DNA of 64,000 nt from Coptis chinensis (GCA_015680905.1 CM027377.1:30032501-30096500); one strand, 5' to 3'. Positions 43,615 through 48,656 are shown, counted from the stretch's first letter. Notes: generated from the sequence alone by a model not told the origin. Program-made: numbers and translations.

Positions 43615-46347
43615 TCTCACCATAACCATTTCCCATCCATAAGCCCCTGCCTTAGACGAACAACAGCGTTCTCCCTTTTTGTCCGTTTTTCTGAGGATGG
43701 TGCTTTAGTAGTATTAACACATGCCTGAGAGAAACATGTTAAATTATGATAGATCCACAATAAAATAAATAAATCAACAATTTGTACGGTTAATAAAGTC
43801 ATTAAAGTGAAACACAAGTATTATTCTCTTAGAAATAACTACCTTGAAGAAAACAAAGGCAGCAAGCTCCATGAGTTGAATCTGAGAGTTCGTCATGCCC
43901 CTAAATTGAGTTTACATGTGCATGACTATAATCAGCAAAACATCAAGTATGTTTACGAATAAAAAATTTAGGAAAAAACAAACACTAACTGTGTGATACT
44001 AGTGTTGGTTGTGTTGCTTTGATCTAATTCCTCACAAACAACATCTAGAACTTGTTCTACAAGATGAACCCCGTCAGCAGCATTCCTTATTAGATTTAGC
44101 TGTAACCTTGCATAAAGAATAACTGCATCCTGCAAAAGATAAATTTGAGTAAATATAATTTCTGGGGACAGTGAGATAGGTAAATCAGGATGCTTTCTTA
44201 TATTTGTGAAAGGAAGATATATTTATAAGTACCAAACCAGAACTAAGAGGGAAAAAAATTAAGGAAGTCGAGGTGGCCTACATGGCCAACATATAAGCAA
44301 AAAAAGGCAGAAAACACCCACATGCGCTAAAGTCAGGAAAAACTCACTCTCACGGTCTCACCCTAAGAAAGTATCTCATATAAAACAAAGTAATCGAACG
44401 GAGTACCGTCAAGTTCCTCTACCACAATACAGCATAACAACTTTTGCTCTTAATACTGAACTAAGAAAAAACAGGCTCAACAGTCAACATGCCTCTAACT
44501 CCACTGCAACTGATTGCCTCTGGAAGAGACTGCACATGTACCACAGTGCTAAATGGTCTTTCACTGAACCCACTCCAACTACATTATGTTGAGGAAGAAC
44601 TGAAATACCATCAAACAATCCAAGAGGACAGACAGATGAATTAACGTCTGGCTGAGCGAATATTGATCAGCCATGCCAAGGATACAATAAATTGTGTCAT
44701 AAGGGGGTCTCACGGATGGTGTTCGAAGAAAATAAATTTTGTCGATTCACTTTGTATTTCTAATTCAAAAATAGTACAGAAATCCTCTCTGCCACGTGCA
44801 CTTCCCTCTTACATTTTGTCTTTTTCCTCTTTTACCTTTGCCCTTCCAAATTCTGCATACCTACACTCTTTGCCGTTACATCTTCCTTAGCCCACTTTAA
44901 GCCATCGGATATGTGTGTCGTATTTAGAATGATTGAATGATTGACGAAGGTCACTAGCATCTACCAGACTACCACCCATTGCAATTTTGGAATCGAGCAG
45001 ATAAGTGTAGAATATTAGAATCTAACCCATCCAACCCATAAAATCATCTCAGCACTTCTCAAAAGTTTGATAGGAATGGGTTTGCAAAAGATACCTTCAA
45101 CCCAAGGTTTTGGATTTTAGGCCAACTACGAAATGCAAAGCCATGCACAGCTGAATGGATACTTTCCAAATATTCACGATCCAGATTTGGCCCATCCTTT
45201 AACAAGTACGTATTGATGCACTTGATCAACTTGTGTGAGATATTTCCCTCGTCACTGAAAAGTTTAGCAACAGTAAGAGACAATATAATTTGGAAACAAG
45301 TTCATACACATAATCAATAGTCCTGCAGGAACTAATTCAAATGTACCTTACGAGTGACCAAATCGCAAGTAATCCCTCTACAATCTCTTTTCTAATACTA
45401 TCAGGAAAGTCTCCAGGTGGGTTTTCCAATAATGAATGAAGCGTTGAAATACAATTCACCAACTCCTTTTTAGATTTAGCCTGAACACTGTTTGTCCCAC
45501 TTAAGCTTGCTTCTACTTTACCCAAATGCAAAAGAACAAATCCTACCAACAAAAAAACAATAAAAAACAAACAAACAAAAAAACACAAAGCTCCCCATCA
45601 CTGAAATCATGTAATACAAACTCACCACAATACAATTTCTTTCTCATATGAACGTGATACTCTTTCACTTCTAAAAGATGTTGTAGTATTTTCCCATACT
45701 CAAACTGGAAAACAGTCGCATCCTTTAATACATCCCACACGTGACTAAACAATATCTTTGCCACAGAAACAAAAACCGGCATCTTCCCTATAAAACACAC
45801 AAAATCAACTCGTGTATAAGTAATCTACGACAACACATTCATTTTAAATTCTAGTCAAAAACTTGCAATATTAACCTGATTCAATCAAATTTCGAAAAAC
45901 TTTGGCATAAATCTCCTTCGGTTTCCGTCTCTTACTTTCCGATATTTCTGACTTTACACATTCAGTAAGTAATCCAATAAGAAACGGCCACGTTTTAGCT
46001 GCAATATAATATACATTCAAACAGTTCAAACATACAAACACAAATGATACAATAAGTCAAAAATGAGTCAACGACTGAAACTTAACAACATACAATTAGG
46101 AATGTCATTCGGTTTAAGCTTTGAAGTTCTCTGACTAATAAATTGACAAAACTCATTTGATTTGTCTCCTTCTAGCCACGTGTTCAATAAATTGGCTCCT
46201 TCCTAAAAACACAAATTAATGATTTTAATATAAAAATATATATATTTGATTTATAAAGTGAAGTTAAAAAAAACTTACTTCACGAAGTTTAGCTTTATTT
46301 GAAGAGAGTTTTAAAACTATTGGTTCAATATCATCTGACGTCACCAT
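845..46347 (-). CDS. ATM: ATM serine/threonine kinase, N-terminal 45 exons (3' part outside window)
   Basis: This is a homologue of plant ATM, the PI3K-like kinase that signals DNA double-strand breaks in the nucleus and is recruited by the MRE11-RAD50-NBS1 complex. The start is ATG at 46347; the protein begins MVTSDDIEPIVLKLSSNKAK and continues with the conserved NTWLEG segment of the TAN/Tel1 motif. Homology continues through segments such as LGEQLQ, GIGDPH and the MTHGKTYEMWICRLVYS block near position 1150. All junctions traced are GT-AG, and exon lengths add to 5,391 nt (1,797 codons) with phases closing except at exon 10/11. Plant ATM proteins are roughly 3,000-3,900 residues, so about half is present, all of it helical-repeat scaffold. 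The FAT, kinase and FATC domains would lie left of position 1. Exon coordinates are in the block entries below. Introns are unusually long because of transposon insertions. Family assignment is confident; whether the locus is intact is not known. Confidence 0.95.
3257..3300. repeat. GC-rich palindromic patch in AT-rich intron
   Basis: GGGGGCGCTGCCCCC is a near-perfect inverted repeat, followed by GAAACCCCC, in an otherwise AT-rich intron between ATM exons 41 and 42. Similar patches occur in plant LTR elements, but I see no element ends around it. Confidence 0.4.
4211..5628 (-). CDS. ATM: ATM exons 36-41
   Basis: Exons are 5628-5487, 5372-5232, 5062-4964, 4856-4810, 4717-4522 and 4429-4211 (142, 141, 99, 47, 196 and 219 nt). 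They encode NPTKDITSVLGEQLQ, FLVSKLIACCIPS, ELEPFPEINCFDGIRTFHQE, SYLPQRLLLWSLRTVHRKLL and VGIGDPHCVVFHLPGEAGQ. For exon 39 the acceptor is CCTTTTTAG just before 4856; a nearer AG would break the frame. This is the most compact part of the gene. Confidence 0.94.
6711..10885 (-). CDS. ATM: ATM exons 32-35
   Basis: Exons are 10885-10700, 7288-7167, 7066-6997 and 6838-6711 (186, 122, 70 and 128 nt). They encode VLAKNHFVPIFAICMALHCS, SDNERDHLIKKHM, VLAVQTVVDGFMEMEDRPEN, VGIVDKINVFRADRVFM and CHRLSAIEVLINIIGHRAAF. For exon 33 the donor is inside GAGAT|GTATAA, giving phase 2, which exon 34 completes. The 3.4-kb intron between exons 32 and 33 holds three MITE-type elements. Confidence 0.93.
7796..7826 (+). 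repeat. TG microsatellite
   Basis: An imperfect (TG)n tract of about 30 bp in the intron between ATM exons 32 and 33, running into a short G-rich stretch. Confidence 0.8.
7878..8329. mobile_element. PIF/Harbinger-like (Tourist-type) MITE, 452 bp
   Basis: Ends are GGCTGTGTTTGGTTCA and TGAACCAAACATAGCC, inverted repeats with one mismatch. The 3-bp flanks are TTA on both sides (7875-7877 and 8330-8332), the target duplication typical of PIF/Harbinger. The flanking sequence CACTAGGTGGTCTCCAAAAACTC reappears as a partial copy just to the right (about 8433), so the insertion sits in an older local repeat. No transposase is encoded. Confidence 0.75.
8508..10180. mobile_element. element with ~110-bp terminal inverted repeats, 1.67 kb
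   Basis: About 8516-8630 is the inverted complement of about 10062-10178 with few mismatches; for example, TTCGAATTTCTATGACC at the left matches GGTCATAGAAATTCGAA at the right. The interior has no transposase frame and is largely taken up by a second element (9050-10058). Superfamily is not clear because I could not read a convincing target duplication at the outer ends. Confidence 0.6.
9050..10058. mobile_element. Mutator-like (or hAT-like) non-autonomous element, nested
   Basis: The termini TATGATGCACAGATACGGG and CCGTATCCGTGCATCATA are inverted repeats. GGTTTTCGG flanks both sides (9041-9049 and 10059-10067), a 9-bp target duplication that favours Mutator-like elements. The left end carries one extra C at 9050. 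The element lies inside the 8508-10180 inverted-repeat element. No transposase frame is present. Confidence 0.65.
10178..10470 (-). mobile_element. TRIM retrotransposon copy, decayed
   Basis: Two related terminal segments flank an internal stretch containing GCCTGCTCTGCTACCA. That is the complement of an initiator-Met primer-binding site (TGGTATCAGAGC), so the element reads on the minus strand. The right LTR runs about 10331-10470 and ends ATTTCAACA; the left one is truncated. It belongs to the same family as the copies at 15.9, 22.1, 28.0, 29.5 and 41.6 kb. Confidence 0.6.
11387..11550 (+). mobile_element. solo LTR, Copia-type family
   Basis: This stretch contains GTATGTGGTTTATCCCACATTGAG and TTATTTAAGGAGAGTGAGTCC. 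It matches the complement of the LTR at 40976-41128, so it is a solo or fragmentary LTR of the same family in the opposite orientation. A shorter related fragment (TATTTAAGGAGAGTGAGTCC) is at about 2018-2037. Confidence 0.6.
11551..12682. other. intron sequence without recognisable gene
   Basis: Part of the intron between ATM exons 31 and 32. Apart from the G-rich minisatellite at 11.8 kb, I see no exon, RNA gene or element with clear ends. Confidence 0.5.
11783..11840 (+). repeat. G-rich minisatellite (GGGAGT/GGGGGA)n, G-quadruplex candidate
   Basis: About 58 bp built from GGGAGT, GGGAGG and GGGGGA units, giving more than eight runs of at least three guanines with 2-3 nt spacers. It lies on the non-template strand relative to plus, so the ATM transcript carries the C-rich strand. 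It could fold as a G-quadruplex in DNA. Confidence 0.85.
12761..15789 (-). CDS. ATM: ATM exons 28-31
   Basis: Exons are 15789-15743, 15670-15607, 14507-14433 and 12880-12761 (47, 64, 75 and 120 nt). They encode AIFMMCVVAAIHPCQRELVR, ENLSRKLQYTARSK, YLEELMGSILFSWVACGVG and FVLNSEPNYFMQYCCPWLLP. Phases close throughout. The introns carry the hAT MITE at 14.6 kb and, before exon 28, the nested Gypsy/TRIM pair. Confidence 0.93.
14575..15109. mobile_element. hAT-type MITE, 535 bp
   Basis: Ends TAGGGACACCACTTGGGTTGGG and CAACCCACCCGAGTTGCACCCTA form imperfect terminal inverted repeats. The 8-bp flanks ATGTTGTA (14567-14574) and TTGTTGTA (15110-15117) differ by one base, fitting an aged hAT target duplication. 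The interior is non-coding. It inserted in the intron just upstream of ATM exon 30. Confidence 0.75.
15230..15420 (-). mobile_element. LINE-like 3' tail fragment
   Basis: A T-run followed by ATCGACAAAAAACACTAATCTGATATAATTAGG and ACATCAGCACCAAG resembles the stretches at about 22440-22600 and 22618-22760. On the minus strand each ends in a short poly(A) after a TGATC-like motif, as LINE 3' ends do. No coding part is left. Low confidence. Confidence 0.3.
16248..18116 (-). mobile_element. internally deleted Ty3/Gypsy LTR element, 1,869 bp, with 5-bp TSD
   Basis: Two LTRs of exactly 268 bp (16248-16515 and 17849-18116) share a long near-identical sequence. The ancestral ends TGATG...CATCA are inverted repeats. 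CAATC flanks the element on both sides (16243-16247 and 18117-18121). On the minus strand the 5' LTR is the right one. It is followed by TTTGGTATTGGAACACG, a degenerate Met primer site, and the 3' LTR is preceded by a purine-rich CATGGGGAG. The interior is 1.3 kb, too short for pol. A residue string VDKLLQHGE before the 3' LTR looks like the end of a Gypsy polyprotein. It is a non-autonomous copy. Confidence 0.85.
17103..17630 (-). CDS. gag-like remnant ORF in the mini-element
   Basis: The frame opens with MEHLEKNYQGLNAKFEAMQE, a coiled-coil-like start as in Gypsy gag leaders. It continues with a region rich in Gln, Pro and Tyr (residues about 40-130) and stops after 175 residues. No zinc knuckle or capsid core is visible. 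Because it lies between the LTRs in the element's sense orientation, I read it as the N-terminus of gag left after internal deletion. It is not a host gene. Confidence 0.5.
   Translation of the reverse strand: MEHLEKNYQGLNAKFEAMQETLNALLATKQQNSRVYLEVSLPFQQPSQVPPLMAPSQSFQTPPVSMRFGYYPDLYQQQMMYQGFSPYYQSWNPSQYHYVPPYAPNPNLGYVPQSFCPQQEVSHLQTAPVPQGLEVVGAPIVTTVLSPPTLVTTIAPSTLRRIPTPTDCRLARTGL
18470..18840 (+). mobile_element. LTR-like remnant with TATA box
   Basis: The sequence is rich in GGCCC and GCCCAA motifs and contains ACCTATAAATAGAGATCC at about 18690. This is followed by CTCTTCATCTTCTTGCTTGAG, the layout of a retrotransposon LTR promoter and its transcript start. No partner LTR or clean ends were found. 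Confidence 0.4.
19084..19533. mobile_element. hAT-type MITE, 450 bp, perfect 8-bp TSD
   Basis: Ends TAGGGCTGTCAATGGATCAG and CCATTGACGGCCCTA are inverted repeats. The 8-bp flanks are identical, CACTCAAG at 19076-19083 and 19534-19541. The interior is composed of GAACCGAAACC-type and GGTTCGG-type inverted motifs, with no transposase. The perfect duplication suggests a relatively young insertion. Confidence 0.88.
20069..20460. mobile_element. palindromic foldback/MITE element 1
   Basis: TATATAAGCAGATTCTGTTT at the left matches the complement of AAACGGAACCTGCTTATATA at the right, and the pairing extends about 60 bp. The interior is also largely self-complementary, with CATCTACACAAAAAATCATC opposite a related inverted copy. 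Flanks are TA-rich, so the duplication is not readable. No protein is encoded. Confidence 0.65.
20475..20878. mobile_element. palindromic foldback/MITE element 2
   Basis: The terminal inverted repeats exceed 100 bp. TATAGTCATTCTCTAAAAAG at the left pairs with CTTTTTTAGAGAAGGACTATA-like sequence at the right, and CTTAAGTTAACTTAAAATAA occurs in both arms. The arms continue through CATCTCCACAAAATTTCAA and its inverted copy near 20740. Nearly the whole element is one hairpin. It sits next to element 1, separated only by a TA tract. Confidence 0.7.
21816..24845 (-). CDS. ATM: ATM exons 24-27
   Basis: Exons are 24845-24792, 24176-24051, 23771-23644 and 21975-21816 (54, 126, 128 and 160 nt). They encode ITEVLKKIEFVARLRLSC, VVLIDCICNLVILDPHIGQ, EQLLRMLQDTDYRVRLFLAK, RIGVLFLIWDGHDELFVDI and SNFGVKMVMSSKGKLVTAAE. 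Phases close, with exon 24 ending TGT before donor GTTAGA. The sequence reads as helical repeats. The intron between exons 26 and 27 holds the SINE. Confidence 0.93.
22100..22235 (-). mobile_element. TRIM solo LTR with primer-site remnant
   Basis: GCTCTCATACCA (22103-22114, complement of a Met primer-binding site) directly abuts a sequence starting TATTTTAGGGATACC. That sequence continues CAACTCAAAACAATTGTCCATGGGTGGAGAGGC, the family LTR. Minus orientation. Confidence 0.5.
22430..22770 (-). mobile_element. two LINE-like 3' tail fragments
   Basis: Two stretches start with a T-run (about 22440 and 22618) followed by TTAAATTGATATAATTAGG and GACCGGCAAAAGATAATATA. Both then contain ACATCAACA or ATATCAACACCAAGG. 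They resemble the tail at 15.2 kb and read as poly(A)-ended 3' tails on the minus strand. No coding part is visible. Confidence 0.3.
23143..23274 (-). mobile_element. tRNA-derived SINE, 132 bp, with 16-bp TSD
   Basis: On the minus strand the element starts GTAGGTGCCTACTAGC, carries an A-box-like TAGCAAAGTCGG and a B-box-like GGGCTCGAACCCC, and ends in about 15 A residues. It is flanked on both sides by GTTGCTTATTCCTATC (23127-23142 and 23275-23290), a long duplication as produced by LINE-type integration. It is not a functional tRNA gene: there is no acceptor stem or anticodon arm. Confidence 0.85.
24177..24791. other. intron sequence without recognisable feature
   Basis: Intron between ATM exons 24 and 25. 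No element ends, tandem array or additional exon seen. Confidence 0.5.
25292..30546 (-). CDS. ATM: ATM exons 16-23
   Basis: Exons are 30546-30498, 30100-30029, 27617-27462, 27344-27258, 27170-26983, 26335-25783, 25660-25592 and 25456-25292. Exon 21 is the largest in the window (553 nt). Recognisable segments are ALYFLSCYFTRKGSQGDLRE, LLPAAIFSLSVGCAPFP, YKLLECSVELLAEIEKG, LPVTTWEIMLDLMENEND and CSVDILIAIRSLLKALIS. For exon 22 a donor at 25591 (TTG|GTACTT) keeps the frame; the earlier CAG|GTCTTT site would not. All phases close. Confidence 0.93.
26740..26860 (+). pseudogene. Ty3/Gypsy integrase zinc-finger fragment
   Basis: The plus-strand frame reads NYARTRLVCQQNKVEQVKLV then GLLEPL. This is the second half of the Gypsy integrase HHCC zinc-binding segment, usually YxxTCxxCQxxK followed by GLLxPL. 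One of the expected cysteines is replaced by Arg. No other pol sequence surrounds it, so it is an isolated fragment in the intron between ATM exons 20 and 21, antisense to ATM. Confidence 0.6.
28041..28172 (+). mobile_element. TRIM LTR plus primer-binding site
   Basis: An LTR of the TRIM family, starting near TGTCGAGATGTTTAG and containing TAGTCCCACATGGG and CCTCTCCATTTACG. It ends at TTTAAGA and is followed directly by TGGTATCAGAGA (28161-28172), the initiator-Met primer-binding site. Plus orientation, opposite to most other copies in the window. Confidence 0.75.
28578..28732 (+). repeat. 38-bp tandem repeat, about 4 copies
   Basis: The unit GTTATAAACTTATACATTTT plus AAAATGCAAATGCACCAT is repeated with a few substitutions. 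The fourth copy carries an A-run expansion. It lies in the long intron between ATM exons 17 and 18. Confidence 0.9.
28840..29000 (+). repeat. degenerate telomere-like (TTTAGGG)n interstitial repeat
   Basis: This stretch is packed with TTAGGGTTTAG, TTTAGGGTTTAGG, GGCTTAGGG and TTTAGTGTCTTAAGG motifs, variants of the plant telomere unit TTTAGGG. It is imperfect and lies next to the 38-bp tandem repeat. The larger pattern (CTTAGGGTCTAGTTTATA) is itself duplicated. Confidence 0.7.
29506..29706 (+). mobile_element. TRIM fragment: internal 3' end, polypurine tract and LTR
   Basis: GGCCCAAAAGGCTG through the internal part leads to a polypurine tract GTGAGGGGGTG just before an LTR. The LTR starts TGTTGAAATGTTTAG at 29588 and ends near 29706. 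It is the 3' half of the same TRIM family, plus orientation. Confidence 0.7.
31834..32863. mobile_element. outer hAT-type MITE, 1,030 bp including nested element
   Basis: Ends TAGGGGGGCCAGTGGATATCC and GGATATCAT...TTTACACCCCTA type sequence form imperfect inverted repeats; the right end reads CCGTTTACACCCCTA. The 8-bp flanks GCTAGGAC (31826-31833) and GCTAGGAT (32864-32871) differ at one base. The interior is rich in ATCCGA and TCGGAT motifs and lacks a transposase. A second hAT MITE is inserted inside it. Confidence 0.8.
31969..32537. mobile_element. inner hAT-type MITE nested in the outer one, 569 bp
   Basis: Ends are TAGGGGTGGCAATGGGTCGG and GTCCGCCCCTA, with inverted internal GGGTTCGTGTCG and GTCGGATTTGTGTCGGG-like motifs. 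The 8-bp flanks ATAATATC (31961-31968) and ATAATGTC (32538-32545) differ at one base. Because it interrupts the outer MITE, it inserted later. Confidence 0.82.
32872..33976. other. intron sequence, no gene seen
   Basis: Right part of the sequence that hosts the nested MITEs plus plain intron up to ATM exon 15. The stretches at 31545-31825 and 32872-33060 look like one older repeat split by the MITEs, but I cannot classify it. Confidence 0.4.
33977..38011 (-). CDS. ATM: ATM exons 11-15
   Basis: Exons are about 38011-37961, then 36907-36823, 35297-35223, 34208-34167 and 34047-33977. They encode FEGNAMRTYDGLLWVLR, SLDELSTIQLLPGLGVEASQ, WLTVWSSLVHALPIFSNVTA, DAALLLLANIISK and IVPQDIWELRLFMHMPSV. 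Exons 12-15 join in phase. Exon 11 is clearly homologous, but its acceptor is unresolved: the reading frame needs the exon to start at 38011, where the two preceding bases are GC rather than AG. The canonical AG sites nearby shift the frame or run into a stop. Confidence 0.88.
35750..35938 (-). pseudogene. RNase H-like domain C-terminal fragment (LINE remnant)
   Basis: The minus frame ends SIPPLDSKLHVIVEDDALGT, matching the PPLD...IVEDDA tail seen in the two other RNase H-like fragments at 37.6 and 60.0 kb. Only the C-terminal part remains, as expected for 5'-truncated LINE insertions. No catalytic residues are preserved. Confidence 0.45.
37529..37810 (+). mobile_element. 5'-truncated LINE, 282 bp, 13-bp TSD
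   Basis: The plus-strand frame 37551-37763 encodes the C-terminal part of an RNase H-like domain (VNRSADYLASLSSSSNDQ, then PPLDATLDEL) and a stop. It is followed by a short 3' end GGTATGCCTAACCCTATTATC and a poly(A) run ending at 37810. The same 13 bp, AGATAAAAGGGAA, flank both sides (37516-37528 and 37811-37823). This is the hallmark of target-primed reverse transcription with 5' truncation. Confidence 0.88.
38100..39111. other. intron between ATM exons 10 and 11, no gene seen
   Basis: No ATM exon and no element with clear ends. A stretch at 38260-38345 (CGCCAAAAGGGGCGTACCCATG) looks like coding-derived repeat debris but has no recognisable domain. Confidence 0.4.
39112..41128 (-). mobile_element. 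non-autonomous Copia-type LTR element (LARD-like), one LTR truncated
   Basis: Minus orientation. The 3' LTR is cut after about 39 bp (39112-39150); it starts TGTTGAGATATATATAAG on the minus strand and is preceded by a polypurine tract GGCTTGAGGGGGAG. The 5' LTR (40976-41128, about 153 bp) starts the same way and abuts a degenerate primer site CGGTATCGAAG. The 1.8 kb between has no gag or pol frame. I class it as a non-autonomous derivative. A solo LTR of the family is at 11.4 kb. Confidence 0.7.
41611..41955 (-). mobile_element. TRIM retrotransposon, nearly complete
   Basis: The left LTR is 41611-41738 (TAAACTTTGGAGCATCCAACTTAAAAC ... ATCTCAATA). The internal region is about 106 bp, starting with CCTCACATGTAGC and including GGCCTAACATGTGGACAA. 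The primer-site complement ends in GGTACCA at 41844, and the right LTR starts at 41845. The right LTR is cut near 41955, just before palindromic element 3. Confidence 0.78.
41978..42323. mobile_element. palindromic foldback/MITE element 3
   Basis: TAATGGGAATTTCAGATGCTCC at the left pairs with the complement of GGAGTATCTCAAATTCCCATTA at the right, and pairing continues for about 45 bp. The core has CATCTTCATGAAAAATCAGC and CATTTGAAAATGTTCAACC, like the other palindromic elements. Target duplication not readable. Confidence 0.65.
42855..44129 (-). CDS. ATM: ATM exons 7-10
   Basis: Exons are 44129-43990, 43900-43843, 43724-43621 and 42953-42855 (140, 58, 104 and 99 nt). They encode segments such as ARLQLNLIRNAADGVHLVEQ, QIQLMELAAFVFFKACVN, EKRTKRENAVVRLRQGLMDG, KWLWNSAFCFLVRN and YWFGGICESFER. 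Phases close between all four. Exon 10 ends in phase 2 at 42855 with donor GTATTTCC. The intron to its left is nearly 5 kb and holds a Copia-like element, a TRIM and a palindromic element. Confidence 0.93.
43548..43612. repeat. (TA)n microsatellite, about 32 units
   Basis: A pure TA dinucleotide run lying immediately downstream of the ATM exon 9 donor site (exon ends at 43621). Confidence 0.95.
44130..45094. other. intron between ATM exons 6 and 7, no gene seen
   Basis: Plain intron sequence about 965 bp long with a pyrimidine-rich stretch near 44780-44890. No element ends recognised. Confidence 0.5.
45095..46347 (-). CDS. ATM: ATM exons 1-6 (TAN motif region)
   Basis: Exons are 46347-46279, 46202-46094, 45998-45876, 45787-45626, 45542-45347 and 45254-45095. 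Lengths 69, 109, 123, 162, 196 and 160 fit phases 0, 1, 1, 1, 2 and 0. The encoded residues include REEGANLLNTWLEGDKS, SKTWPFLIGLLTECV, LLEVKEYHVHMRKK, SLLENPPGDFPDSIRKEI and INTYLLKDGPNL, all recognisable from plant ATM N-termini. The TAN motif is needed for telomere and damage functions of Tel1/ATM proteins in yeast (family knowledge). Introns here are short, unlike the rest of the gene. Confidence 0.95.
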
Positions 46348-46680
46348 TTTATTTGTCGTTTATCAAAAGTTTTGAGAATTGAGAGTTTGTTTACTCGATC
46401 GTTGAATGAGGAATCATTGATGTTGTTGATGATGATTAGTATATTAGGGTTTGTGTTGCGGTTATGGAGAGTGGAAAAAAACGGGAAATGAAGAAGTTGG
46501 GTTTTTGGAGAAGAGAATGTGTGATGAGGGTTTTAAGGTGAGGACTGAAATGTTGTGAGTTTTTGTGGAATGAGACAAATGGGTGTTTCTGTATTTATGG
46601 ATGCAACGTGACGAGGAGTTAAATGAAGTGGGCCTCCAGTCCAGCCCATGAAAACCTGCCTTTGTTGAAGAGCATTCCCA
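46348..46680 (-). promoter_or_regulatory. ATM 5' untranslated region and proximal promoter
   Basis: The sequence upstream of the ATM start (read on the minus strand) contains a TATA-like CATAAATAC at about 46599-46591, roughly 245 nt before the ATG, followed by a pyrimidine-rich leader. This is consistent with a plant core promoter. The transcription start cannot be placed by eye. Confidence 0.3.
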
Positions 46681-46799
46681 ACAAAAGCTTCAGCAACCCG
46701 GGTACTGTTTAGATGGTTGTGCTGAACAGAGTACAAAAGCTTCAGCAACCCGAGTACTGTTTAGATGGTTGTGCTGAACAGAGTACAAAAGCTTCAGCA
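46681..46799 (+). repeat. 52-bp tandem duplication upstream of ATM
   Basis: ACAAAAGCTTCAGCAACCCG and the following 32 bases are present twice in direct succession (period 52, one substitution visible), with the start of a third copy at 46785. It is about 350 bp upstream of the ATM start codon. Confidence 0.9.
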
Positions 46800-47242
46800 A
46801 AGGTGTTAGAAAAGATCTCTCCCTATCTTGAGGACAGAACCAGGAACCACGAACCAGGATTCAATGTATGGAGGTGCAAGAGTATTTGCAACCCAGTAAT
46901 TGAACTAAGGGATGCGGTCATGTGGTAGTAGAGCTTTTGCAAAAAAAATTGGGGGTGCGAATTCTTATAGTCTAGTCATTTAATTTTCTAACAAATTACT
47001 ATCACATTATGTGACTTTTACAAATCTTTGGAGGTATAGCCGCCCCGATCCATCTATACCCTATCTAATACATCCATTAGTTATGGAGGATGTACATCTA
47101 TCCATTCTACAGGAGAAGAGATTGAGTGATAGATAATAATATATGGTAGTATTAGTGAAAGCTAACTAATACTACCTAACCGCCAAAATGGTGTTAGGGT
47201 GAACAACAAGGATTCTGGCGATCAAGATTTAAAATATCGAGC

Positions 47243-47623
47243 CCGTTATATGAACTCCATTTTATATAAACTCCAAATAAATTCCACCACCAAAAGTGGA
47301 TTTATAAGATGAATTGAAGACTGATGTTTGGTGAAGATAGTCTTCTCATAATAGAGAATCTTCCTACAAAAAATCAGGGCAAACGAACATGTTCAGCCTT
47401 GTCAAAACTTGTTTTGAAATTTGAAAATTTTAGATCGTTGGATAATTTTACAACACTATAAACAATTTTTTATATGTCTAGACATCTTCAAAATTGCTGA
47501 TTTTTTCTAAGGATGATCTATATTGTAGGAAGAACATCTCCACCAAAAATCAACTTCTAATTTATTGTTTTTCATAGTGGAGTTTATTTAGAGTTTGTTT
47601 AAGTGGACTTTATATAATGGACA
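47243..47623. mobile_element. palindromic foldback/MITE element 4
   Basis: CGTTATATGAACTCCATTTT at the left pairs imperfectly with the complement of GTGGACTTTATATAATGGAC at the right. The core includes ATCTTCCTACAAAAAATCAGG and GAACATGTTCAGCCTTGTC, with an inverted partner around 47500-47560. Non-coding. Confidence 0.55.
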
Positions 47624-48271
47624 GGAAAGGGACGAAACAAACACTAAATCTACTCATACTCCCTTTCTAGACTCCTTTGCGACTCCATCGTGTGACTTGG
47701 GGTGACTAATACTTAGACAAAAATAAAATTTTAAAATTTGGTAAAAAATAAATAAATAAAATGGGAGAGAATCTGGATAGGATTCCGTCTTACTAGACAT
47801 CATCATCCCCTTTTAAAATGAATGACACACCCAATAATTATCTACCTAAAATAATTCCACAATTATGTTCGAGATATTTTGGTTCTCATTGTCAACTCCA
47901 ATTCATGGTCAGTAGCGAATCCAAAATTGATTCATGGTTAGTAAATATGGAGAATTCTTGTTCATGGTTTGTAGCATGTCCAAAAAAAATTAAAAAATAA
48001 ATAAAAATATAATAAAACAGCGAGAAATTAAAGAAATTTGGATTATTCTCCTTGAGGAACGTGGGGATAAATTTGGAGAATAAGACATTCTCTTGCTTTT
48101 ACGGGCCAGAAAAGAGTTTTTCTTTTGTAAAAACGAAATGTCAATTTTCTTCCTCTTTTTTATTTGTTTGGTTTGTTAATTAAAAACAAAGATCTGGACG
48201 TTAGATTATGCAAGATATGACGGTTAGCTGAGTATGTCGAGATGGTATGTTAGAATAGTATGTCGATGTAT

Positions 48272-48656
48272 ATATATAGGGGAGGGATTCATATACAACA
48301 TTTTTTATACAACTAACAGTTTATACAATGGCCTATATCTCATTCTACAAAACTATTTACGACTTAATTTTTTGTGGATGTCATATTTCCACTGTGGATA
48401 ACAACCCTACAAAAACCGGACTCATTTGGAAATTTCTAAATATGATAAAAGAAGGTTGCAAAATTTTAAATCCCGACCGTTAAAAAAATAACATTTTCAA
48501 ATCAACTTTTGAAAATGGTAGAGATTTCGAAATGAACTCAAATTTTGTGGATATGATATTTATAGTGATGAGATCACAAAATATTATCTCTTAGTTAAAT
48601 ATAAAAAAGGTGTTGTATAAAAAGTACGCGTTGTATATGGTATGTGGTTCCTTCCT
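48272..48656. mobile_element. palindromic foldback/MITE element 5, abutting viral DNA
   Basis: The left end TATACAACATTTTTTATACAAC pairs with GTTGTATAAAAAGTACGCGTTGTATA at the right. The core has CCTACAAAAACCGGACTCATTTGG like its relatives. Its right end meets the caulimovirid fragment at about 48659. Confidence 0.6.
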
